Part shown: positions 1-10,590 of the stretch, one piece after another
How positions within the stretch are numbered: position 1 is the stretch's first letter
Layout: every line of letters begins with the position of its first letter
Origin: Bettongia penicillata ogilbyi
Lineage: Eukaryota > Chordata > Mammalia > Diprotodontia > Potoroidae
DNA length: 64,000 bases
Assembly (NCBI GenBank): GCA_023548195.1
Contig: JAJHZJ010000268.1
Coordinates: forward strand, 2,720,766 to 2,784,765
Direction: 5' to 3'
Notes under the pieces: model-generated
Database searches by the model: none
Told to the model about the DNA's origin: nothing
What the model saw: the letters and a program-made list of their open reading frames with translations, nothing else
Program-made: the position numbers and the translations under genes

Positions 1-139
1 ATAAATTATCTTCTTGTCTCCAGGCTCTCTCCCTACCAGTCTACCCTACATGCAGCTGACAAAGTGAGTTTTCTAAGGCAGAAATCCAACTATGTTACTT
101 CTTTACTCAAAAATTTTCATTGGCTCCTATTGCTTCCAG

Positions 140-142
<3 letters not shown>
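1..142 (+). repeat. L2 LINE fragment, sense
   Basis: The stretch resembles the 3' half of L2: a phrase like 'aaagtgagttttctaaggca' followed by 'ttggctcctattgcttcca', which in L2 reads as assorted 'aaagtgatcttcctaaa...atggctccctattgcc'. It is truncated by the CA repeat that follows. Old and diverged. Assignment is from remembered consensus. Confidence 0.6.
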
Positions 143-205
<63 letters not shown>

Positions 206-206
206 C
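143..206. repeat. (AC)n microsatellite
   Basis: Nearly uninterrupted CA/AC dinucleotide repeat of about 64 bp with one AA interruption near 189. The His/Thr-rich reading frame across it is a translation of the repeat and not a gene. Confidence 0.97.
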
Positions 207-469
207 TCCTAACCTTGATTTTATTTGTTGTTTGCTTTATGATTAAAAATGATTGATGATTTTTATGTCACCTTTTTTTCTCAGTGTATCTCTTCCTCTC
301 CCCTTTCCAGAGAGCTACCTTTGTAGCAAAGAATAAAAAAGAAGGAAACCAAGAGATTTCAGCCAACCCACCAGCTGAATCCATGTTGGCATTATTCCAC
401 ACACAGAAGCCCCCACCTCTACAAAGAAGGATACTTCATTCTCATAACACTTCTTTGGGGTCAGTCTTA

Positions 470-700
470 GTTATTAAACTTCATAATATTCATTTTTTAT
501 TTTGTTCTTGTTCCTTCCATTTACATGTTTATGTTCTATTTATTGTTTCCCTGGTTCTACGTACTTCACTTTGCATAATAAGTTCATAAAAATCTTCCCA
601 TGCTCGCCTGTATTCATACATTGACTTTTATTTTTTACAGTGCAGTAATATTCAATTCTTTTCATGTATTATATGTATTTACTATGTATGTACCTTACCT
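470..700 (-). repeat. Probable L1 3'-region fragment, antisense; 207-470 unassigned
   Basis: Phrases such as 'acttcactttgcataa', 'cttcccatgctcgcctgtat' and 'cagtgcagtaatattcaatt' match the antisense of the marsupial L1 3' region, which in sense includes wording like 'ggaatattattgtgctataag'. The copy is diverged. The preceding 207-470 shows nothing I recognise. Confidence 0.5.
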
Positions 701-714
701 TTAACTATACATAT

Positions 715-840
715 ATATGTCTCTCCTGACTAGATTGTAAGTTCCTCAAGGCCAATACTGTTTCATTTCTGTCTCCACATTTAGTGCATAGCACATGTGT
801 TTGTGATGGAGTAGGTTCTTACTGCATTAAAGAACAAAGG
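715..840 (+). repeat. L2-like 3' end
   Basis: Contains 'gattgtaagttcctcaaggcc', 'tttagtgcatagcacatgtg' and a closing 'taggttcttactgcattaa', the order seen in L2 3' tails. The stretch 840-1,155 shows nothing recognisable. Confidence 0.5.
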
Positions 841-1154
841 TTCTCCTTTATTAATTTATTGATACTAATTGATATTGATATTAACGGGTTGCTATCATAC
901 TATTTAGCCTTCTAAATGTTTTCCTTTCTTCCATAAATGAGCAATTTCTTTATTATCTCCATCACACTTGTTATCGGTGGTACCGTTTACAACACTTTTC
1001 ACATACAGATCTTCTTTAGTGCTATGCTATAGCCTACTGATACCCGTTAGAGATCTCACCCTTGCTTATTGGGTTACTCCTAATTTAGGTTACTCTGAGA
1101 TGGTGATATCACATGATTTTGTAGCAATACCAGGAGAATGTTAATGTTCAAGAT

Positions 1155-1280
1155 GTTTACATACATGTGTGTATGCATATACATGTGCATACGCACCTGT
1201 GCATAGAATATACATATGTACATGCATGTACATGCATGCAACATATGTATGTATGTATGTATACATATGTGTGTGTATTA
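1155..1280. repeat. Compound TG/ATGT microsatellite
   Basis: Alternating purine-pyrimidine tract of tgtgtatg, catgca and (tatg)n units. The Tyr/His/Thr-rich antisense frame is a product of this repeat. The following 1,280-1,620 shows no recognisable element. Confidence 0.85.
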
Positions 1281-1624
1281 CCTGGAGTAGTTTGGAGTCA
1301 CTGTGCAGTTTCCCAAAAGCAGTAAAGTTTTTATAACACAAATTCATCTGAGTGGGTGTCTACCTCAGGTGCAGGGGAAAAAAAAATAAAAATGATAAAT
1401 TTCAGGCTCTTCTGACCCTCTATATTCATATAACTGTTTTACATAAAAAAAAAACAAACAAAGAAAAAATGAGGAGTTACCTCCGGGGAGGAGGGAATCT
1501 CTAGAGTGAAATTTCTTTTGTTCAATAGGAGAAAGAGTCTTCTGGAGTCATATTCTGTCATCACTAATTCAGTCCTCTTGCTCAAAGTAAAAAGGTAGTA
1601 GGCTTGACCAACTAATCTAACAAG

Positions 1625-1995
1625 CATTTATTAAGCACTAACTATGTACCAAACACTGAGCGAGTTGTAATAGAATGCAATAGTTCTTGCCTTCAAGGAG
1701 TGTGCATGTTGTAATGGAATTGAAATGAAAGGAGCATTCAACTTGGAGTCAAAAGATTTGGGTTTAAATCCTGGTTCTAGTGGTGACTTATTCTGTAATT
1801 CTGGGCAAGTCACAACCTTTTATTTTGGACTTCAATGTCTTGTTCTATAAAATGAGGTTAATGATACTTAAAAAAACTATTTAATTCCCTTTGACAGGTA
1901 GTTATGAAGTGCTTATGCTGTGCTAGGTATTTGGGATATCAAGACAAAATGAAAAATAATCTCTGTTCTAAAAGAGTTTGTAGTCTACTTATAGG
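1625..1995. repeat. Mosaic of antisense L2 tail pieces around a sense MIR-like SINE
   Basis: Positions 1,625-1,720 and 1,897-1,995 read like the antisense L2 3' end ('aagcatttattaagcactaactatgta', 'gtgcttatgctgtgctaggtatttgggatatcaagac', described in pieces). Between them, 1,735-1,870 is a MIR-type SINE in sense ('ttggagtcaaaagatttggg', 'gggcaagtcacaacc', 'ctataaaatgaggtta'). The arrangement suggests a SINE inside or beside an L2. Confidence 0.6.
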
Positions 1996-2134
1996 GGTTT
2001 AGGGGCATGAGGTCATTTGTCTGTACAAACAGTGTTGTTTGCACAAATCTTAAAGAATTTTGGAAACAAGAATTATTGTTACCTTGACTTTCTGTCTAGT
2101 TTTTTCCCCCATCATATAACCTGCCCTTTCAGCA

Positions 2135-2300
2135 CTGTACTAAAAGTCAGAATATTGGTAGCATAATATTAGCTCTGCCATCAACACTCTTTATGCTTTG
2201 GGTGCCAACTACCCTTCTCTGGGCCTCAGTTTTCACATTTATAAAATGAAATAAATAATACTAGGTGACTCTGAAATCTCTTTGACCTCTGCTATTCTTT
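2135..2300 (+). repeat. MIR-like SINE, sense
   Basis: Shows 'ctctgggcctcagttttcac' then 'tataaaatgaaataaataat', the CORE-SINE middle and its downstream A/T-rich part. The tRNA-like head is not preserved. Confidence 0.6.
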
Positions 2301-2389
2301 GGTTTATTCATTCATTCATTCTTCAGAAAGAAAATTAGCCATCTTAGCTCTATGGTTAGAACCATTACAATATCTCAAGGTCATTTTTC

Positions 2390-2720
2390 TTGTCTGACTC
2401 TTAATCTAGCAAACCTATTGATTTGAATACAGATGGGGACAAAAGGCCAAAAGTGGATAAAGGCTTTTCCTTTCAAGTTATAAATCAGAATAACTTGCTG
2501 TTTTAGCTATCAGGAGGAAAACATGCAGAATTTTCAAATCACTGTCAGAGAGGATGTTAAATTGGATTTCTGCATGCATGTCTTGTTTGAGAATGCTCAT
2601 AGCTGCTAGATGTCTGATCATGAGTTAGAGACGTAATTCGAAAAATCTTTTCTGCTTTCTACCAAGAAATCTAATAAACCTCGTTCTAGGAAAAAAGCCT
2701 ACATGGTTAAGGTCTGCTAG
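2390..2720. other. Single-copy stretch, no gene seen
   Basis: No repeat, ORF of note or RNA gene is recognised. The sequence is of mixed composition with a 'tgcatgcatg' palindrome near 2,573. It could be ordinary unique DNA or a conserved non-coding element. An alignment to other marsupials would decide. Confidence 0.35.
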
Positions 2721-3229
2721 AGAAGAATATATATTCAGAATAATGCCTCCAGGTCCAAATAAATAGATTTCTTTATTATGGCTACAATATGATGTATAAA
2801 ATATGGTAAAAAATAATAAAAATAAATGACATCAAATAGAAAATGACAAAACAAAACACCTAATTTTTCAAAGAAATAATCTAGATGATCTGAAATACCT
2901 GGGTGAAATTTGGTCAAATAAAAAAATGATGCGATATTTATAGAGTTCAATGAACAGCTACAGTTCTCTAGGGGAGTCGAATCTCATTCTCTGCTAGGTA
3001 ACATTAGTCCTTCTCCATGTGGATTTACATAGCTCTGCCTTCAGAGGGATCTCAGTGGGTGGGAAAGCTATGTGAAATGCTAAGGTGAATAAGAATTGGA
3101 CTGCATAGATTCTGTTTTCATTTGAAATTTCTATTTAGGATTCTGTGTGGAAGATGTTCAAAGTAGGTGTAGGTAAAAAACAAAATCTTAAAACCTGTAA
3201 TTCACACTTACATAGCCTTTTTTCATTTT

Positions 3230-3375
3230 TATTAAATTTTCTCATTTTTCAGTTAATAGACATTTATTCTCTCCCTGCCACCTTCCTTTCCTCCTCATCT
3301 GAAAAAATTAAAACAAAAACAAAAACAAAAAAACCCCAAAAAACCTTTGAAACAAATATGCATAGTTAAGCAAAA
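3230..3375 (-). repeat. Possible antisense L1 3' fragment and A-rich tract; 2,720-3,230 unassigned
   Basis: A pyrimidine-rich run with 'ccctgccaccttcctttcct' is followed by an A-rich (aaaac)n-like tract at about 3,308-3,345. This resembles the antisense L1/HAL1 3' region but is too diverged to be sure. The preceding 2,720-3,230 holds AT-rich sequence with nothing recognised. Confidence 0.3.
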
Positions 3376-3429
3376 CAAATTCCCTCATTGGCTGCGTGGG
3401 AAAATATGTGTTTTACGTGGAATTTTAAA

Positions 3430-3560
3430 TGGTAAAAATCCTATCAAGTCTTCAAGATATGTATCGTTATAGTGACTTTCTAGGTGAGGCGATTGAAGTT
3501 CAGAGGAGGTAAATTAAATGATTTGTGCAATTAGCCTGATCTGGGTTATTCTGATACATG
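3430..3560 (-). repeat. MIR-like fragment, antisense
   Basis: 'ttctaggtgaggcgattgaa', 'gttcagaggaggtaaattaa' and 'tgatttgtgcaattagcc' correspond to the antisense MIR middle (gatgaggaaactgaggc...ttaagtgacttgccc). The copy is degraded. Confidence 0.45.
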
Positions 3561-4630
3561 TTATCTTGTTAAATAAAGTAATTTTTTAATATAACAGTGG
3601 TGAGCTCCATAGCTGGAAAACTTGAAGGACCATGTGAATCAGTGACTACCTTGCCCAAAGTAATGGAATACCATCACTATTGTCTGACTGGGGGAGTTGA
3701 CGTCTCCACCACTGATTCTTAACATTCCAATCTGCATCCAGGAAGCACTTTCTCATCTGTGTTCTTAGGAGCTCTGGAACCTCTGTGTGTAGGATGTAGG
3801 GAACTTAGTGTTTTGTATTATCTGCAGCAAAAAGTAGGGAACTGGGGGATTGACTAGAGCAAGTCATCAGTTTAGACCTCAGATTCTAAGGTCTGTGCCC
3901 TTGATGACAACCAGGCCATGATTAAGTTTGGTTGGCTTCTAAGATTACTGTTCTGAGCTACTCCATCACCACTCCAATATTTATCCTTTAGAAAAACTTC
4001 CTGGAGAATAAATCAATACCCTTCTACTATCAAATTAACTCCACTGTACCTCTTCATTCATTGGTTCAAATCCTCCCTTTTAAGACAAGCCCATAAAGTA
4101 ATTTTCAACTACCTTGGGACCTACTAGATGAACTCTTTGCCACTGAACTTGACATTCTCAACCTCAGTTCCTTCATTCTTCAGAGAGTGTTCCCTCTCCT
4201 TTCTCCTCCTTCATACCCCTATAATCAATTAAGATGGTGAGCCTGCGGGTAATGACTGCTTCTTATTCTGTGTATGCTCCATGGTGTCTAGTAGGCTGTT
4301 GGTGATCAGCGGTTATTAATTGGTAACATATATTTCAATAAAGAAGTCTAAAGACTAATTAACAAGTTAATCAGTGCTCTAGCCAATGTGAATAGTCATA
4401 CTACTGCTAAACTGGGCTGTAAGACGCTTTATGGTTTTATTCCCAAGGGACTAATTAATATCCAGTGAAACAAAGAAAAAGTAGAACAAGAAACAGTATC
4501 CCCTTGGAATATCTCTAGTTTGCTGAGGCTGTAAAGCCCCAGAGCCATGTCAACTTTTTGCTGACTAGTAGGCATGGGGAATTTTTTTCTTTTTGCTTTA
4601 AAAGGTATATACATAAGGGTCCAGATTATA
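3560..4630. other. Unassigned non-coding stretch
   Basis: No gene or confident repeat seen. Pieces around 3,990-4,240 are pyrimidine-rich and loosely like degraded L2, but I would not claim them. No splice-flanked ORF with protein-like composition is evident. Confidence 0.4.
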
Positions 4631-5000
4631 TCTGTATTATTAGGAATTTCATGACATTACAGAGTTTTCATATTTTTAGGGAACTACAAAATTTTTTACA
4701 CCTTTTTGTATATTTGTAATATGATGATATGGTTTTTGTGAGGAAACTGGCCAGTTTGCAGGCATCCCCTACCAATAGTCTAATGGTTGGGTAGGCCTTG
4801 TTCAACTTCAGAGAATGATTTATTAAAATTGGAGATATGTTGACACTAGACTATTAGTAATGCAAATGCCAAGTTACTGTGATTTGTAATAAGCAGCATA
4901 AGCAAAACAGAAAACCCATTAAAAGCCACTTTTCAGACTCTGAGAATTTAGCTTAGAAACCTTTCTAAATGGTCCAAACAAACAATTTGTAAATCTACAA
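4630..5000. other. Single-copy stretch with an octamer-like motif
   Basis: No repeat family is recognised. An exact ATGCAAAT (POU/octamer) motif lies at 4,860-4,867. This could be a conserved regulatory element, but motif presence alone is weak evidence. Confidence 0.3.
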
Positions 5001-5004
5001 GTGT

Positions 5005-5140
5005 TTCTTAAAAGCCATGTTTGTTAAATGTGCCAGGCACTCCACTAGGCACACCCTACATGCTAGGGTAATAGAGACAAAAAGGGGGGAAATGTCCTTT
5101 TTTTCAAAGAGCTTCTCTTCTAAACAGAGCTAGTTTCTAT
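5005..5140 (-). repeat. L2 3'-end fragment, antisense
   Basis: 'tgccaggcactccactaggc' followed by 'gagacaaaaaggggggaaat' and 'caaagagcttctcttctaaa' matches the antisense L2 tail order (gtgccaggcactgtgctaagc...gacaaaaa...aaggagctc). Confidence 0.65.
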
Positions 5141-6425
5141 TTAGAAGATAGTTTTCTTATGTAGCAGAAATAATGTCAGAGTTAATGTCCCTAATGGCCT
5201 TGAATCTCTATGTTGCTGATGTTCCAAATTTGGGTAGGAATGATCTGGCCATTCAAGACACAGATATGAGGACGTATCAGTAGCTGCACTGGGACCAAAA
5301 TTTATATAAGAATAATGCAGTCTAAGCATGTGATAGTTATATTGTGTAACATTTTAAATTTAAACTTTGCCGAAGTCCCTCTCTATGGCCTTCTTGTGGT
5401 ATGGATATGCCATAGATGCCTGTCTCTGGAAGGTTCTACAAAGTTGGAAAGGCTTATCGTACAATATGTAAAGAGACTCTCATTCATAGACAAGCTTTGA
5501 GCATAGCAAATCATGAAACCCCCCATTAAGGTATAAAGGGGTTGCATTTGGAATTAGTGCATAGAGTGCATAAGGCTCACAATGATAAAATCAGACATCT
5601 TTTGAAATATTGAAACATTACAGTTCAGTATTTCAAGTAGTATGCACACATATATGTACCTATGTTTATACACACACACAAATACATACACACATATATA
5701 CAGAAAGGGTCCCTCCCCCATCCCCAATTAACCATTCAGTCCATTAATGATCACAATGATATTTTAAATATATTCATAAGATGATAGAAACCCTTTGATC
5801 TCTTTACAAAATATGTTCATTGGGTGAAAAAAGAAATCAGAATGAATGTCTGGGAGAATCTGTCATGCTAGTGAGCTCAGTAAGTCCATCAGTGAGCTTA
5901 GTCTATACCGCTATAGCTAAGGGATAGAAGATTTGATTACCAAAGATGATGATTAAAGTTTGAGTCAAACTCCTGAGAAGGATAAAGAACCTTCAAGGGA
6001 TATGACCTCTTGAAACACAAAAGAATGCCAACTATAAACTCAAGAAAAAATTTCCAGGAACCAACACTTATGAATTTACACTTTGGTCTGACATGTTTTC
6101 TACCCATCTCCTCATGGTCATCTAAATTTAAAGTCAACTCTTCCTGTGGATTCTGTGTATTCTTGTGGAAAAGTGCTTCTCAATTTTTTGAGAAGAAATG
6201 TTTTCCTTCATCTGGCTTTCTTTACCATCTTAATAAATACCCTTTTCTGAAAGCTAATTGAGACTATGGCTTATAATCAACGAAGAACATAACTGATGGG
6301 GGCTACTGAGCAACCATCCCTGAAAATCCCATCCTTCTTAGAGTTGTCCCTAGAATCCATAAGGACAAACAGACATTGAATAGTGAGTTGGGAGAGTGAG
6401 CACAGAAGAGGTGTGTGCGAATGAA
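5140..6425. other. Unassigned stretch with a small CA/TA microsatellite
   Basis: A compound (ca/ta)n repeat lies at about 5,640-5,702. The rest shows no gene, RNA gene or repeat that I recognise. Short frames at 5,315-5,500 and 6,010-6,261 do not look protein-like and lack any family resemblance. Confidence 0.4.
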
Positions 6426-6429
6426 TAGA

Positions 6430-6483
6430 TGTGTGTGTGTGTGTGTGTGTGTGTATTTATATATATATATATATACATATATA

Positions 6484-6516
<33 letters not shown>

Positions 6517-6520
6517 GTAC
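6430..6520. repeat. (GT)n-(AT)n compound microsatellite
   Basis: GT dinucleotides at about 6,430-6,454 run into an AT/TATG tract to about 6,519. It is alternating purine-pyrimidine and likely polymorphic. Confidence 0.95.
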
Positions 6521-6659
6521 ATAAAAACTTTTCTTTTTTTGAGAGTTCAGAATTTTCCTGTTAACTTCATTTCCCATTAGGGGCTCTGCTTAGTTTTTTA
6601 ATCCACAAACATCAGGCCCTTAATTTGGTACTCTCTAGAAACTGCCCTCCTCCCCCTTC

Positions 6660-6816
6660 AACTTCCTTTTGTGTATTGTCATCTCCTATGAGACTGTAAA
6701 TTCCTTGAGGCCAGGGACTATCATTCTTTTGTTCTGTGTTGTTTTTGTATCCCTAGTGCTTAGCAGAATGCCTGGAATGTATTAGGCTCTTAATCCATGT
6801 TTATTGGCTATTGATT
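6660..6816 (+). repeat. L2 3' end, sense (interrupted by a SINE)
   Basis: Contains 'gagactgtaaattccttgag', 'gccagggactatcattc', 'tgtatccctagtgcttagca' and 'ggctcttaatccatgtttat', the standard order of the L2 3' end. The WALLSI-like SINE was inserted into its terminal bases, duplicating attggctattgatt. Confidence 0.85.
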
Positions 6817-7145
6817 GAGTGGGCAGCTAGGTGGTGTAGTAGATAGAACACCAGTGCAGGAGTCAGGAGGATCTGAGTTCAAATCTCATCTCAGACACTT
6901 GACACTCAGTTAGCTGTGTGACCTTGGGCAAGTCACTTAACCCCAATTGCCTCATCCTGGGTCATCTCCAGTCATCCTGATGAATATCTGGTCACTGGAT
7001 TCAGGTGACTCTGGAGGAGAAGTGAGACTGGTGACCTGTACAGCCCTTCCTCATTCAAAACAAAGTCAAGTGCAAGTTATATCATCTTTTCTCTGATGGC
7101 ATGGCCTTCTTCAGCAAGAAGGACAAACACAATTGGCTATTGATT
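6803..7145 (+). mobile_element. WALLSI/WSINE-like SINE with 14-bp target duplication
   Basis: The SINE body is 6,817-7,131. It has the tRNA-derived head 'gggcagctaggtggtgtagt', the box-B-like 'gagttcaaatctc', 'gtgaccttgggcaagtcact' and 'taaccccaattgcctcatcc', then the longer tail with 'gactctggaggagaagtgag' and 'tctgatggcatggccttctt'. Identical 14-bp direct repeats attggctattgatt at 6,803-6,816 and 7,132-7,145 are target-site duplications. Perfect duplications and low divergence suggest a fairly young insertion. The head may keep RNA polymerase III promoter boxes. Host sequence is an L2 tail. Confidence 0.92.
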
Positions 7146-8600
7146 ATTATATCTACATCCATTTCCTCTACATTTCTATCTAATCTTTCTATCTCTATCG
7201 ATATCTACCTCTATATCTAATTTGTATGTGTATGTTATCTAATTAAAACGATAATATACATAAAGCTTTGTAAACTTGAAAGCATTATATAGCTGTCTGC
7301 TATTATCTTCATTGTCATCGACTTCTTTGTTGCTTTAATTTTATTCCCTAATCTTTTTTGGCAGGGTACAAATAGAAATGGTGAAAGGACAAATAGCTAT
7401 CTTGTTGTTATTCTTTAATATTTAAAGTCTTGAGGATTATTGTGCAGGTGGATAAGGACTGTTTTTGTAGTTGAATAAAAATATTGGGATGTCAGTTTAT
7501 TTTTTTCTTGTGGATTCACAAAGAATTTATGGGATAACTCCAGCAGTAGACAGGACGTCAGCAAGTGCAGGTGTCTTATATGCTTTCCATACACCTTTAA
7601 TTTCTTTTAGAAGGTCTCTATATTTTGAAAATTTTGTATATTATGAGGTTGGGAGGTTATGCATATTTTGGCATGGCAATATCAATTTAAATATATTGTT
7701 CTTAAGTTGCTATGGCTCAATGTTATTTTCATGTAATTTGGGGCAACAGTTCTGTCTTGGGGATCCTGTGGTATCAGAATTTGGTGACTTTTCAAGAATG
7801 TTTCTTGGTTAATATTTGTAAGTCTACTGATTTGTTATCTATTAGTTTATAAAGACTACTGAATTTCTGGCACATAATTCTAGTTACCTGATTATGCTTT
7901 TCTAGGTATCCAGTAGATGCTAAATTTTTGCAACCATCAATGATATGCTGCACACTTTCTCCTGTATATAATAATGATGATGATGATAATATGTGACTGC
8001 TAGCAGTACAAAGTCTAATGGAAAAAAAGAAAAACAGTTTTAGAATTCTAGGAATCAGCTATTATCTTGATTATACCAAAACCCACTAAAATAAGCAAAA
8101 TAATACTCAGTCCATGGGTAGGATGTTAGCATAAATGTAGTAATATATGTGAATGCTCTGTGTTCTTGAGAGAAAAATGACAGATGAACTCAAGATGATA
8201 TTATAAAGGATGGTAATTTACTATAGGATTTACTTCCCCAATGGAACTTCACCCCAATTAGGGCCATTGTCTGGAAGCTGTTCAATAACTTCCCAGAAAT
8301 GCCATAGATCAATTCAGATAAGCACACATAGACAGATTTCCCCCAACCAGAACAAATCTTTCTTATAGGATTTTCCCTCAAAATAAAATAAATACTACTA
8401 AGTACATTCTATCCCACTTAAAGGCAATAACAAAGAAGCAATATCAAAGCAGAGGAAAGGTATCCTTGCATTATAAATTATATGGAATGTGACAGCCTTA
8501 TACTGATAGGGAGACCAGTCTCTAGGTTAAGGTTAGCTTCCAGTTTTGGGTGAGCCCATCTTAAGGAAATGAGAAGACTGGCTTGAAGTAACAGACTTTA
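7146..8600. other. TATC-type tract, a MIR tail remnant and unassigned DNA
   Basis: Degenerate (atct/tatc)n runs at about 7,160-7,240, followed by a MIR-like tail ('aaagctttgtaaacttgaaa' then 'ctgctattatcttcattgtc') near 7,258-7,318. A short (gat)n run is near 7,972-7,990. The 113-codon frame at 7,471-7,812 has no resemblance I can name and lacks support as a gene. The rest is unassigned. Confidence 0.45.
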
Positions 8601-9463
8601 CTAGCCCTATTTCTTTTTTTATTTAATTAATTTTTAAAATTTATTTATTTATTTTTAATTTTCAGCATTCATTTCCACAATATTTTGAGTTCCAAATTTT
8701 CTCCCCATCTCTCCCTACCTCCACCCCCAAAAAACATGCATTCTGATTACACATTCCCCCAATCTGCCCTCTCTTCTATCACACTCCTCCCTTTCTTTAT
8801 CCCTATCTTCTCTCTTTTCTTGTAGGGCAAGATAAATTTCTATATCCCATTACCTGTATTTCTTATTTCCCAGTTGCATGTAAAAACAATTCTCAATATT
8901 TGGTCCTAAAACTTTAAGTTCCAACTTCTTTCCCATCCTCCCTTCACACCCATCCCCACTGAAAAGGCAAGCAATTCAATGTAGGTGATATATGTATAAT
9001 TTTGCAAGAGACTCCCATAACAGTCAGGTTATGAAAGACTAACTATATTTCCCTCCATCCTATCCTGTCCCACATTTATTCTGTTCTCTGTTTTAACCTT
9101 GTCCCTCTCCTAAAGTGTTTACTTCAAATTACTCCCTCCTCCCATTTGGTCTCCCTTCTATCATCCCCCTCACCCCACTTATCCCCTTCCCCCCTACTTT
9201 CCTGTAGTGTAAGATAGATTTTCATACCAAATTGAATGTGCATATTATTCCCTCCTTAAGTCAAATGTGATAAGAATAACCTTCACTTTTCCCCTCTTAC
9301 CTCCCCCTTTTCCCCTTCATTGAAAAAGCTTTATCTTGCCCCTTTTATGAGAGATAATTTGCCCCATTCCATTTCTCCCTTTCTCCTCCCAATATATTCC
9401 TCTTTCACCCCTTAATTTTATTTTTTTAGATATCATCCCTTCCCAATCAACTCACCCTGTGCC

Positions 9464-9466
9464 CTC

Positions 9467-9497
<31 letters not shown>

Positions 9498-9499
9498 AT
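9464..9499. repeat. (GT)n repeat inside the 3' UTR of HAL1 copy A
   Basis: TG/GT repeat with one TTT interruption. It sits at the same relative place as the CA repeat in copy B (53,447-53,512), next to a shared 'gtagttgg.gggatta' phrase on the element's sense strand. Confidence 0.9.
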
Positions 9500-9639
9500 A
9501 ATCCCTCCAACTACCCAAATACTGAGAAAATTTTCAAGAGTTACAAATATTATCTTTCCATGTAGGGAATATAAACAGTTCAACTTTAGAAAGTCCCTTA
9601 TGATTCTCTTTCCTGTTTACCTTTTCATGCTTCTCTTAA

Positions 9640-10590
9640 TTCTTGTGTTTGAAAGTCAGATTTTCTATTCAGTTCTGATTTTTTCATCAAGAATGCTTGA
9701 AAGTCCTCTATATTATTGAATGACTATTTTTCCCCCTGAAGTATTATACTCGGTTTTGTTGGGTAGGTCACTTTGACTTCTGAAATATCATATTCTAAGC
9801 CCTTTGATCTCTTAATGTAGAAACCATCAGATCCTGGGTTATCCTGATTGTATTTCCACAATACTCAATTTTTTTTTCTAGCTGCTTGCAATATTTTCTC
9901 CTTGAACTGGGAGCTCTGAAATTTGACTGCAATATTCCTAGGAGTTTCTCTTTTTGGATCTCTTTCAGGAGGTGATTGGTGGATTCTTTCAATACCTATT
10001 TTGCTGTTTAGTTCTAGAATATCAGGGAAGTTTTCCTTGATAATTTCATGAAAGATGATGTCTAAGTTCTTTTTTTGGTCATGGCTTTCAGGTAGTCCCA
10101 TAATTTTTAAATTGTGTCTCCTGGATCTGTTTTCCAGGTCAGTTGTTTTTCCAGTGAGATATTTCACACTGTCTTCTATTTTTCATTCTTTTGGTTTTGT
10201 TTGGTGATTTCTTGGTTTCTCATTAAGTCATTAGCTTCCATTTGCTCCATTCTCATTTTAAAGAATTATTTTCTTCAATGAGCTTTTGACCTTCCTTTTT
10301 CATTTGGCTAATTCTACTTCTGAAAGCATTCTTCTCCTCATTTGCTTTTTGAACCTCTTTTGCCATTTGAGTTAGTCTATTTTTAAAGGTATTATTTTTT
10401 CTTCAGTATTATTTGGGGTTTCCTTTAGTGAGTTCTTAACTCACTTTTCATGATTTTATTGCATTACTCTCATTTCTCTTTCCAATTTTTCCTCCACTTC
10501 TCTTGCTTGATTTTCAAAATCCATTTTTGAGCTCTTCCATGGTCTGAGACCATTGTATATTTATTTTGGAGATTTTGGATGCAGAAGCCT
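9640..10590 (-). pseudogene. L1/HAL1 ORF1 protein relic (copy A)
   Basis: Read on the minus strand, frames cover a Lys/Glu-rich coiled-coil part, then an RRM-like core with 'LENRSRRHNLKIMGLPESHD' (about 10,120-10,060), 'IIKENFPDIL', 'IERIHQSPPERDPKRETPRN' and 'KFQSSQFKEKILQAARKK'. The C-terminal RNA-binding part (CTD) contains 'NTIRITQDL' and ends near 9,640. In known L1s, ORF1p is a trimeric RNA chaperone that packages L1 RNA. Here the frame is split by frameshifts and stops, so no intact protein is made. The longest intact stretch is 100 codons at 9,865-10,167. Confidence 0.85.

Noticed and set aside
6817..7131. Calling the SINE heads functional tRNA genes
   Set aside because: The tRNA-like head is only a promoter relic. 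No cloverleaf with a full acceptor stem and anticodon arm could be drawn.
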